64,000 nt of DNA. It comes from Golubevia sp. BC0850 (lineage: Eukaryota; Basidiomycota; Exobasidiomycetes; Golubeviales; Golubeviaceae). The notes under the pieces were generated by a model. That model worked only from the letters and a program-made list of their open reading frames with translations, did no database searches and was not told where the DNA came from. The translations under genes were made by a program, and so were the position numbers. Of this stretch, positions 11,101 through 21,119 are shown piece after piece; positions within the stretch are counted from its first letter, which is position 1, and the number at the start of each line of letters is the position of its first letter. The stretch is from contig JAAVVG010000013.1 of the NCBI GenBank assembly GCA_012976225.1, positions 248,001 to 312,000 on the forward strand, written 5' to 3'.

Positions 11101-14100
11101 CAGCAAGGAGGACTTAGTCATGGATCAATCTTCAGTCCCTCCACCACTTCCAATCGACACAAATCCCATGATTCAATCTGGAGAAGAACTCAGCGAGATG
11201 AAGGAATCGCTGAGAGGAGATCAGATGAAAACGCCTGCTGAAAGCGAGAGGTCTCTAGCTGGCTCTCAGAAGGCGCAATCACTGAGGACTGAAGTCAAGG
11301 AGGACGGCTCTCCGAGCAAGGCTCAAGCTTCTTCGACTTCCTCTGGATCTCAGCGTCACCTCCAAGGAGATTTGGCTCCGATTCCTCCTGCTCTCCAAAA
11401 TCCAATAGCTAGCACTGGCGCTGATCTACTCGAAATCAAAGAAGCGAATAACGAATCTCAGAGCTTGATCTCTCCTGAAGGGTCTCAGAAATCAGTAGCT
11501 GGAAGCTTCAAACAACCTGGAACTCCACTCAAACAGGAGATTGAGCGCGCTACTTCTGAAGCTGAGCAAGAGGAACAGTCGGAAGAAGGTGGATCTCCGC
11601 TTAATCAAGAGAGCTCTGGTCCTCCTCCATTCATGGCAAACGATCCAATTGTCCACCAGTACAGCTCGGATCCTCCCGTTGCACCTCTGGAGAGCCAGGC
11701 GGAAGGCGTAGAACAAGGATTGGATCTGGAGGATGAGATCTTTGACGATTTCGTTGACAGTGGCGAACAGCTGGAGAAGGACGTCTCAAAAAGAGTAGAG
11801 GCGATGGAAGATGAAGTTCAAGCTCAAATTGAAGAGAAAGTCGCTGACTCGGAAAAGTCTGAAGCTCAAGACGCTGGAATGGAGGCTTCGGTGGTGGATG
11901 TTGAGCCACAGATCGAAGCTCCGACGAACAAAGAGTCTATGAACGAACAGAGTTCGCCTCCAACTTTGGAGAGGGAAGAAGAATCTACACCACCGCAGGA
12001 GTTGGGAAACGTCTCTGTGGAGGAAAATCAAGAGGAAAACGAAATCTTTTTCAGGCAGATTGCTGATGGAGCGCAGGATTCAATCTCAAATACAAACGAA
12101 CTCGAAGATAAGATTGTGGTCGAGGTCGGCCCAGTCGAGGAGATCGAGGAGATCGAGGATGGAATTAACCCTTCTTCGCCGAACTCTCTCCCTCAGCTCG
12201 AGCAAAAGGAAAGCACACCTGCTTTGGAAACTCCTGCAAGCTCCTCCTCCAGGCTTCCATCATCCAACACACCTCGCCGAAGCACTCGAACTCGCTCTGT
12301 AACAAGTCGAAGTCCCAAACCTACCGACTCGTCCCTGAATCCCTCTTCTGATTCGACGCAAACGATCTCTAAAGGACATATGGATGGAAGTGAAACCATT
12401 CCAGAAGCGCCGGAAGAATCAGAAGAATCAGAAGAGGAGCCAGATTCAGAAGGCGAGGAACAGCTTTTGCTGCTCCCAACTCAAGCGTCTCAACTTTCTC
12501 AAAGAGTTACCAATTCCCAGCCTTCTCTCGCATCAAATTCTTCCCTAGAAGGTTCTCAATCTCAAGAGTCATCTATCAACAGAGTGTCTGATAATCAACC
12601 ATTCCCAGAACTCTCTTCTGGTCCTTTTCAGGAAGCTGAAAGCAGCTCGAGAAAAAACCCTTCCAAACAACAAGGAGCTGAATCAGCAGCTATACCTCGT
12701 CAACGACCAACAACGCACCATCATCATCATGGAAAGACGATGCTGATGAGAGCTCCTTCAAGCTCCTCCGCTACTTCGATGGCCGATGACCCCAAATCTG
12801 GTGAAGTGGTACCCGAGAAGGTGGAGAAGGAAATCGAGCAAGAGAGTTACAAGATTCCCGAGACTAGAAGCAAGTGAGTGCCTTCTCTAGATTCCTTCTA
12901 ACCCCTCTCAACTCCTCGAAGTTGTTCTCCATCCTCTCTTCTGACCAGTCTCTCCCCCCCCCCCCGGGCGGCTCTCTCTTCTCTCTCTCAGATGCAGCTA
13001 CCACGTCATCAGGCTGGCTTCTCTCCCTTCAGCACCGACGTTCCTCGCACCAGGATGTTCGCTGCAAAGAGCGGAATTGAAGGAGGAAGGCGCAGACGAT
13101 GTTAGAACGGCTACTTCAAGAGATATGAGAAATTCTGAAGAATTCGACGTCCAAGATCTATCAGCCGAAGTGAGACACATTCTGTCTAGAATCGTTGGAC
13201 TTCAAATGGTTTCGGAGGTGCTGCTGTTGCCCAGCCGAGTGGGGCCTAAGATTACTGAAGTTGGTCGAGAGGAGGAAGGGAAAGACGAAGAGATGGAAGG
13301 AAGAAACGAAAAGATGGGAAATCAAGAGGATAAGAACGACGAGGAGACTTCTGCCAAGACAGAAGAAGAATCAGCTGTCGTTAGAAGACCTCATTCTCAA
13401 TCTCCAGTTTCAGCAAGGTCTTTCCTAATTACTGCAAAATCTCCAAAGAAGACTCCCAAAGCTCTTCCAAGTTCTCATCGAAAGTCAAATCCGTTCAGTG
13501 ACGTTGCTGATTACACGCCTGAGAAGGATCCCTCCACTACTCAGACCAAAGGAAAAGGAAGGAACAAGGGAAAGGGCAAAAGATCAAGATCTGGAAGTAG
13601 GAATCTCGAACATGAAGGAGACTATTCGATTGAAGGCTTCGAACATGAAGCAATTTCTCAATCTCAAGGTGCGGACGGAGACACGGAATCGATGCCAATC
13701 GAATCGCCAATCGAACCTCCCACGAAGAAATCTCGTCGATCAACTGCGAAACTCCAAAAGCAAGAGAAAGAAGAACTTCCGGCTGAAGTTGAAGATGAAG
13801 CTGGTTCTTCTTCAGCTACTCAGCAGATCTCAAAGAGAACTAGAAGCAGGGGTGCACAGGAGGAAATGAAGCAGACCAACGTCGAAGAAACTGCTAGGAA
13901 TAGGACTCCGAGTGGTACTGGAGAAGGAAGAAAAAAGAAGAGAAAGAAAGATGACGAAGTGAAGTCGGATGGAGAAGAGGAGCAAGAGGCGGGGTCTTCC
14001 AGGAAAGAGAAGACAAGCAAAGGGAAAGGGAAAGAAAAGGAGAAATCACCTCCATCGACCAAAGCTGGAGGCTCATCTTCTACTTCTAAAGCTAAGAGAG

Positions 14101-14264
14101 CAAAATCAAATCCGACCCCTTCGAGATCTAAGACCGATGGAGATGGAGATTCTAGAATGGATCTGGAGATGACTCCGAGCCGAAGTCAGAGTCAACAAAG
14201 CCAAAGTCAAGGTTCTACGAGTAGGAAAGCTAGCAAGAAGACGAGGAATTCTAAGAAACGATGA
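8155..14264 (+). CDS. Very large acidic, low-complexity protein, about 1,944 aa
   Basis: Exons 8155-9555, 9713-12873 and 12992-14264 join in frame; the open frame extends slightly upstream from a GTG, but the first ATG is at 8155. The N-terminus has SPFGSSWAGYSPLGLGSP and a likely folded piece, FDEAEWINDLGGRIRQVL. The centre (about 9740-10420) carries runs of Asp and Glu with SDSEEEE-type casein-kinase-2 sites. The middle and end are Ser/Pro/Gln-rich repeats, and the last 300 residues are Lys-rich with many bipartite nuclear-signal-like clusters (KKKRKK, KGKGKEKEK). One more ordered piece, SAEVRHILSRIVGLQMV, follows the second intron. Composition suggests a nuclear scaffold, chromatin or nuclear-pore protein. 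I do not recognise the family. Confidence 0.6.
12954..12965. repeat. C(12) homopolymer in intron 2 of the large acidic gene
   Basis: Twelve C residues in a row followed by GGGCGG, inside the polypyrimidine part of the intron 12874-12991. Similar runs of 10-11 G or C occur at 16124-16133, 32586-32596, 61518-61527 and 61729-61738, all outside coding sequence. Run length is a likely place for sequencing error or slippage. Confidence 0.8.
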
Positions 14265-14424
14265 GGAGTAATGGTGAAGAACAATTTGTATAGGACGGAC
14301 TTTTTTTTGAATGCAATTGTAATATCTCGGCAGAAATCACAGTTTTGTTTCGAACCTTTATCTGCAGTGGCTGTATGCTTCCTTTCGAGTATCTAAGGGC
14401 TTTTCGGAGCTTTCACGAAGTGTT

Positions 14425-14440
14425 GTTTGCTATAGCAAAC
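14425..14440. promoter_or_regulatory. Perfect 16-bp palindrome upstream of the BCL7-like gene
   Basis: GTTTGCTATAGCAAAC equals its own reverse complement and lies about 130 bp before the ATG at 14570, in the 305-bp spacer after the large acidic gene. Its symmetry and promoter position would fit a dimeric transcription-factor site. The rest of the spacer holds a likely 3' UTR and no gene. Function is inferred from symmetry alone. Confidence 0.35.
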
Positions 14441-14569
14441 CCTCTCAATGGCGAGGTAGAATAGACAACTTCTTCCCACCCGACCACAACACTTCAGCTT
14501 CGACCTTCCAGCAAATCCGCCTCATCCAGCCTTCAATCAAAAACTTAACTCAAACAGACATACGCCAGC

Positions 14570-15150
14570 ATGTCTAGATTCGCAGGTCGATTCGTTCCGA
14601 ATGCGGATGCAGAGATACAGCGATTGGTCAAAGAGCCTATTCAGTAAGTTCACTTCAGATTCAAGTTAATCCGTCGATTCGAAGGGTAACTTAGGAAAAT
14701 CAGCTTAAACAGATCTGTAGATGGATCTGAGCTCTAAGGAACCGAGTCTAATAGGAGCTGGATGGAATGCATAGGAGAAGATTGTCGAAGTGCTGGTGGA
14801 GAGAGGCAAAGTACCGGAGAGATGCCATCTCTTCCTTGTGAGGGGACCGGTTTCTTTCTTTTGCGCAAGGTCAAAGGATTAAAGAATTGAATCCACTACA
14901 CAGTAGAGTTGATCCGGCGAGTCTCAAAGAAGTGAAAGCAGGAGAGATGAGGACACCAGCTTCCAAGTCTTGCCTCTTCCCTCCATCTGGATTGTTTCTT
15001 ACCTCTCCTCTCACACTTGATAAGAGACTCTAATGGATCAGCTTTATAGTATGACTTCTGCTCGGAAGGCTGTAAGACGTGTTCTGGTCAACTGCTTAGG
15101 ACTGACCTTGTTCCTTCCTCTCTCTCTCTCTCCGTCCTTCTCACCTTCCT

Positions 15151-15184
<34 letters not shown>

Positions 15185-15952
15185 TCTCTATCTTCTACTT
15201 CCCTTCTTCTCAGAGTCTGGAAACAAGAATGGGTTCAACCAGTTCCATCCTCCTCCTACAAGATCTTCAAGTGGGTCAGGAAACCAGAGACGATCACTTT
15301 CCTTCAACGAAACGATGCCATCTCAGATTCAGCCCTCCAAGCCGATGCGATCCGATTCGAAACCGAAAAAGCAGCCTCACTTGGACAAACCATTCGAGAA
15401 CCAGAAGGACCAGGAGCTAAGCTTCACGAAGATTCTCAAGATGTTGAAATGGAAGGAGCTGGAGGAACCGATACTCCTACCAGTGGACTTGGAACAGATG
15501 CAGGTTTAACTCCAAACGTCAGTGGTCAAACTAGTCCGACTACAAGGAAGGAAAGCAATCTCATTTCAGCTGGAGCTGTTTCTGGTGGATTAGGTTCAGT
15601 CTCGGGTCCTTCAAAAGCAAGTGCTGCTTCATCTCTTCCTATTCACATGCAAAACGCGGTTTCTTCTGCTGCTAGAGCAAGTGCAAATTCTGCTAACAAT
15701 TCAATATATGCTCCTTCAAGTTCGGCTTCAACTCCTGTCGATTCTCCTTCACCTCAACCTCAACCTCAAGTTGCTTCGGAATTCATTCCCCAAGCTGAAG
15801 GCTTACCCACCAGACCAGCTGGAACAGCTCTACCAATCGTGCCGGAAGGGGAACCAAGTGTTATGGGAGCAGATGTTCCAGCTCCGCAAGAAGGTCTGAC
15901 AACGGAGCAGAGAGATTCGGAGATGGCTGAGGGTGGTGAACAAGGAGATTGA
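14570..15952 (+). CDS. BCL7-like protein, probable SWI/SNF-type chromatin subunit
   Basis: Exon 1 (14570-14643, starting MSRFAGRFVPNADAE) joins in phase to 15214-15952, giving 270 aa. The junction reads EIQRLVKEPIQVWKQEWVQP and then SYKIFKWVRK. This matches the spacing of the BCL7 N-terminal domain, where a helix leads to W-x3-WV and then (R/K)I(Y/F)KWV. BCL7 proteins are small subunits of animal SWI/SNF complexes and bind the nucleosome acidic patch. The rest is a Ser/Ala/Pro/Gln-rich tail with no fold, ending EGGEQGD, as in BCL7 proteins. The intron of 570 bp is much longer than its neighbours and contains a (TC)n tract, so a small extra exon cannot be excluded; RKAVRR at about 15064-15081 is one candidate. 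The family call is from pattern only. Confidence 0.5.
15150..15178. repeat. (TC)n microsatellite in an intron
   Basis: About 14 units of TC just before the acceptor at 15213, with shorter TC stretches on both sides. It supplies the pyrimidine tract for splicing. Comparable GA or CT tracts lie at 41144-41169, 43166-43182 and 44281-44296, all in introns of SPB1. Confidence 0.8.
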
Positions 15953-16379
15953 GGTACATATTGTAGATTCAGAGGTTTGCTGACTGTAACTTGTATTCTA
16001 TAGATTTGGAACCTCGAACACTTTTGTATGTAAGCGAATACTGATCTTTGAACTCTTCTGAGCTATTTTGATGTGGCATAGCAAACAACGGTCAAGATTC
16101 TCTCCCTTGAAGCTTGATGTCCTCCCCCCCCCCTCCTACCCTATTCCTCAACATTTCTCCTCCTTCTGGACTCTTGATCCTTTGGAATCGATTCAGAATC
16201 TCATCAAGAACTATCGAAACAGGAAAACCAGACCTTTGAAAATCAAATGCTATCCGTTGAGGAGGCATCTCTCCTAGCCCGCCTTCTCCCTTTCCTTTTA
16301 CTTCTCCTAGCCGCCCTTCTCTCTTCTCTTTCACACCTTGTGGCCTCAATTAATCAAGTCAGAATGTAGCAGAACGAAC

Positions 16380-17658
16380 AAGAATAGGCTTCAAGGACCA
16401 TCATTCGTCAGATCAACACCAAAGAGAACAACACCTCCTCGTGTTCTACTTCACCTAATCAAGACTCTATCGGTCACTCTGGATCACGTCAGGGAATGAT
16501 AGGAAGCTCTTTCAAAAGATACATAAGCTCAGATGGAAGGAAGAAGTTGGGTTTAGTTGAAGTTGAAGTTGAAGGCAAGGGAGAGGAATCAGGGGTTGCC
16601 ATAGGAAATGAGGGAGCTGCCCCAAAAAAGAAGGAGAAGAAAAGTCCACCTATGAGTTTAGGGAAGAGATCAGATCAGAAAGAATGGTTGTCAGCAGGTG
16701 AGTGAATGAAGTGAGACAAGAAAGGTTGAAGGGGTAGGTAGATGGATCTGAGGATTGGGTTGGTCCTAAAGGGAGTGGTCCCGCATTGTTGATGCTTGAA
16801 TGAATCTGAGCAGTCTCTGTCAGACTTCAATGTTGTGGAACAAGGGATAAAACCTTCAGCCTTTCCACATCCACTCCAAGGTGGTCTAATCATTGGCAGT
16901 CCTGCTTTTTTGTCGATTAGTTCGAGGATTATGCTGATCACGAAAACTTGCATCCCCTCACTGTTACTCAGCCCCAGAAACCGCAAGACCGGAATCCACA
17001 AGTCAATACTGTGCACCTGGAAGCAAATCTGGAAACTATCTATCTGGATTGGAAACGGCAGACCCTGAAGAAATGAGAAGAGATCTTGGAAGACTCTGGA
17101 AGGAGAATGAAAGAAAAAACGAGAAAGTAGGAGAAAATGAAAGATCTAGTACGATGGGTGTTTACTACTGGAGCCGCCTCAGCCGGTGAATCGACAGTAG
17201 CTCTACGAGATCAACCACAAGTCAAGAGAGCTTCCTCTGAGCTCTTAATTGATTTATTTCCAACCCAAGGACCTAGATGTACTCAATCTCAGTCATCTAT
17301 CGCCTCTGATTCCCCCGGATCTTTCCCTCGACCCAGCGACTACCAAAAACGCTACTCTTTCTAGGATGGACATCAACGACATGCTTCCCTCCCAGACCTC
17401 CCTTTCCTCTTTCGAGTGTCTGGATACAAGAGAAGTGGCAAATCTCAGAGAAATACGCAAAAGATGAGGGATTCTACTCGATGGAAATAAGGTATTCTGG
17501 AGGATTATACTCTCTACGGCCAGCACTGTCGAGATGGCTCAAGCTTTCACGGAACAATTCAGGAAGTGTGGTCATATTGAGCTGAGAATGCTGGGAAGAT
17601 TAGTGGAGGTGTTAGTGGATGCGGCATCAGAGCCAGAAATTGGGGAATTCGAAATTTG
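16380..17658 (+). pseudogene. Broken or unresolved gene-like stretch
   Basis: Protein-like pieces lie in order but do not join into one open frame with good splice sites. They are: KRYISSDGRKKLGLVEVE (from 16512), ETADPEEMRRDLGRLWKE (about 17055-17110), SSELLIDLFPTQ (about 17234-17268), MDINDMLPSQTSLSSFECLD (from 17366), and, in the same frame after an in-frame TGA at 17465-17467, a helical run with VEMAQAFTEQFRKCG ending at TGA 17658. The last part faintly resembles the end of the open frame at 50385-51333 (K-V-x-W, then an amphipathic helix). It may be a decayed paralogue or a gene with small exons I could not place. No function is assigned. Confidence 0.3.
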
Positions 17659-18798
17659 AAAGATCAGCTCGCTGAACTTGTGAGTTTGCATGTTGATCCT
17701 TTCAAGACGCTCTTCTCTGTTCGCCTGCTGACCTTAAATCCGTCATGTCTCTCTATCTCTCTTTCCTTTCTTTGATCATTTGTTTCTGATTCCAAAGACA
17801 GAGTTACTGGTCGATCGAGACCCGAACCTCAATCCCTTTCCCCCTGTGCTGCGTTGGCATCTGGTCGCCTCAGTCCTTCACCCTCTCAAGTCAGCTCAAA
17901 TCAAAGAAACGCGAACTCCTTTCATCTCTTAACATCATCAGTAACTCAAGACTCTTTTCCGCTTGATCAACACATCATATTCTCAACTTTCAGTCTCGAA
18001 ACGCAAATCCCAAAGCTCTCCCAAATCCCATTCGTCTCCACTACGTCTCCCAGCTACACTACTAGGAATCAAAATTGAAGGAAGCAAATTCAATGTTCTC
18101 AAATCCTGGAAACTCGAATCAATCTCAATTGACTACGAACTATTTCGCTTTCTCTCTCATGTATATTCCTCTCTGCCTTTTCCCTGTTGACATCGCTTCT
18201 TCACATTCTCTCCCTGTAACTCTGGAAACTCTATCCACAATTTAATCGTTTACTTCTTTCTGAACCCGAACTGAATTGGCATTAAAGCAAGCATCTACTT
18301 TGACTTGGAGTCACTCTGACTCATCCTAGCCTCAGTTCGCCACCCGTCGACTTCAAAACTCGAAGGCTGACTGAAAACCTCTTTCGACTTCCAATCCAAC
18401 GAGAAGAGACGTCATCTAGCGTTTCATTCCATTCAGCCAATTATGAAGCAGCTCTATACTTGCTCAGGATCGCAGATCACATCGACGCATGGGGTTAGAC
18501 AGCCAGCTAATTTTAGCCGAATAAGAAGGGATAACCTCGAAATACGCCCCCGCTGAGTTTTGATTTCTTTCCATTTCTTTTCGATTTCTTTCTTTCTTTC
18601 CCTCACATCACCCTTATTTTGGCTCTTGTTAGGTTCCAATCCTGAAAATCTTCAAGATCGTACAGAAAGAGTTGAAGCCAACCCCAAGCCTTAGAAAGCT
18701 TTCAAGCCCACCAACGTCCACCCAACTCTCACCTTTCACCTTTCCTTTCTTCTTCTTCGGAGTAATTGACCAACGATGATGTCTCCTCTCCAAAAAAA
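17659..18798. other. Spacer before membrane protein copy A, no gene seen
   Basis: About 1.1 kb. The longest frame (17854-18078) is Ser/Gln-rich, without domain signature or splice partner. The last 250 bp are pyrimidine-rich, as expected of a promoter and 5' UTR. Confidence 0.45.
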
Positions 18799-20064
18799 AT
18801 GGATTTTCCAAGCACTGACAACCTTATCAAGAAGAGCAGTCGCATGTCAAATGCCGTCGCCCCTTCAAGATCAGGAACAAGATCTCTTCACCTTCACAAG
18901 TTCTTCATCGTCTTGGTTACCATCGGACTATGTCTGCTAACTTTCAACTATTTAATTACCACACAAGTTGGTGTAGCCGAACTTGGATTGGAAGTCCCCA
19001 GACTAGGGTTAGAGAATTGGGAAGCTGCAGGTTTAGAGAAGGAGTCGATGCTTGAGAACAAGGCTGGAAAGGTTCAAGATAACGATGAAGGGCCCCAATT
19101 AGTCAACTCAGCTCAAAACTATGAGATCGCATCGGAATCTGGAAAGAGAAAAAGCCTTATCCAGTCAGTAGTCGAATCGATGGAAATAGCAGAGAGGATC
19201 AGAGAGGGGATTTTAGAGAAAAGTTCGGAGAGAGAGAAGCAATTCCGATCAGAAATTCAGAAGAAGATGTCGCAGCTCTTAGAGAGAGGAAGGCAAAGGA
19301 GCTGGAAGAAGAAGTCGGGAAGGTTAAGGAAGAGATGGAAGAAACGGTCGCAACTTCTAGAAGAAAGATGTCAGAAGATGTCGCATTACTCATTAGATCA
19401 TTACCAGATTTCATGGAAGAGAAAGAGACAGCCAAAAGCTCAAGGCTGGAAGGACCCCTTTGTTCAATTCGGCTAGATCAGGATTCACTGGTTGAAGAAG
19501 CTTCAAACGGAGACAGTCAACCCACTGGAGAAGAAATACCTCTTCTTTCTACGTCAATCACCGAAGACAACAAGGTTTCTGTCATGGATTATGCTTCTCC
19601 TGAACTCTCTTCTTCACCAATGGATGCTACCTCTCATGGAGCTGAGGCTCAAGAACTATCAGTTCGAGGATTCGATGGTGACGATCTCACGGAAGACACG
19701 AGCCAATCAGTGGGAAATGGGGAGACTCATCTCGGCTCAATTCAACTTGAGAATGTTCTTCCGGGCAAAAAGTCTCTCAAAGAACTTGTTATCGCTTTTT
19801 TCTATGCACTCGATTCCTTAGACGTGGTGGTCTACTTGATAATAGGATCCTTCTACCTCTGCCTCTTCTTTGTTTTCATGCCCCTATGGACCAAGTATGT
19901 TACAGAATCATACATGCTGGGATACACCTTAATGTTCGAGGATGACTTTTCGAGTAAGTACGAAGCCAAGAAAGCGGAAATGGAAATTATCCATCACGAC
20001 GTGTGCTTGAATTCAAAGACTAATCTTTTTTTTCCTTGCTCCCCTATCAGATCTTGCCAATTGA
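18799..20064 (+). CDS. Two-TM membrane protein, copy A, with one frame conflict
   Basis: The first in-frame ATG is at 18799, in an AAAAAAATGG context. A membrane segment follows (FFIVLVTIGLCLLTFNYLI), then a long charged coiled-coil. Near 19225-19270 the coding frame changes: upstream the frame of 18799 is open, and downstream the helix continues in another frame (DVAALREERKAKELEEEVG) to 19953. Either a 1-nt indel or an unseen intron lies there. The second half has the motif SVRGFDGDDLTED and a C-terminal membrane segment (VYLIIGSFYLCLFFVFMPLW). After the intron 19954-20050 a tiny last exon (20051-20064) adds NLAN and the stop. Motif, two membrane segments and a tiny last exon are shared with copy B at 51824-52692, so the two are paralogues. 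The family is not known to me. Confidence 0.5.
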
Positions 20065-21119
20065 TACTCTTCCTAAATGGACCAATCTAGATGCTCCATA
20101 CTTCTTGTTGGAGATTGGAACAGACAGGATCTTTGCTTTGAGTCGAGTTCAACCTTTGAGAGAGCCCTCAACTGCAATGCCTCTATCAAACTCAAGTCAA
20201 TTCAGGAATCCCGGTATCTCAGTCATCCAAATGTCTTTCGATCATTGAGATCAAGGAAGAGTCACCCAACGGACGGTATCTTCAGAATAAGAATTCTTCT
20301 CCCTCAATCGCCACTCTCTCCTTCCTGTTTGTTTCCTTCTCTTTTCTCCGAATCGATGTCTTCTAATCACCATTTTCACTACTACACAAGATCCGTTCAA
20401 ATCCACCTAGCACTTAGAGCTAGACTTGGAAAGATCAAGAAGCACGTCTAGCTTCAATTTCCCTTTCGTTTTCGTCTTCCCCTCTCACAAGTAGTACAAC
20501 TCCAGCTGTGTGATAGCCCTCAAGCGAGGTCTCCGTCGATCATGACCTTGGAAAGAGAGATCGCAGAAATCTCAACTACGACCAGTGGACGATACATACA
20601 AGTATATACAACACGTGAATTGTACGAGGTAGTCATCGACTGGAGAGTGAAGACGGTGGACCGTGGAGGCTGTCACTCGTCACTCGTCAGCTCTTGGGAC
20701 ACAGTCAGTGAAGAGGTCGCAGAGTTCGATTCTTCTTTCATAGAAAAAAATCAAAAAGGAAGGAGGTAGTGAGTTAAAGAACATGCAAAGGAGATCAAAG
20801 TGAGCCACAGGCCACAGCCGCCACCCACCTTGCCCCTTCATCGTATATGGCCTCTATCTCCGACCTGTCAGCCCATCCCCGCCTCTGAAAGCACTTGAAC
20901 GTTGCGACGTTCTACATGTTTGAAACGATTCCCCTGACTCAACAGCGTCCTCATCTTGGAGAAGTGTCGTCGACGATTCGGAGTCGAAGAGGAGGACTAA
21001 TTCTTCCTTCTCTCTCCAGAGGAGCCACCTTTCTCTCCATCACCTCCAACCCTTAGATTTGAGTGGAAGGGACAAGAAAGGGTTTAAGGAGGATTGGATC
21101 TACGATTCAGCTCAATTCT
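20065..21119. other. Spacer between copy A and the PPR gene
   Basis: About 1 kb. The first part is probably the 3' UTR of copy A. Small frames at 20077-20451 and 20542-20769 lack coding character. Direct near-repeats such as CACTCGT CACTCGT occur around 20675-20690. The last 150 bp are pyrimidine-rich and probably hold the promoter of the next gene. Confidence 0.45.

Noticed and set aside
20395-20404. GTTCAAATCC, like a tRNA B box
   Set aside because: No A box or acceptor-stem pairing upstream, and no T run downstream.
21063-21119. Upstream GTG start for the PPR gene (likewise TTG at 18766 and GTG at 8146)
   Set aside because: Nuclear fungal genes start at ATG; the first in-frame ATG gives a mitochondrial presequence in the PPR case.
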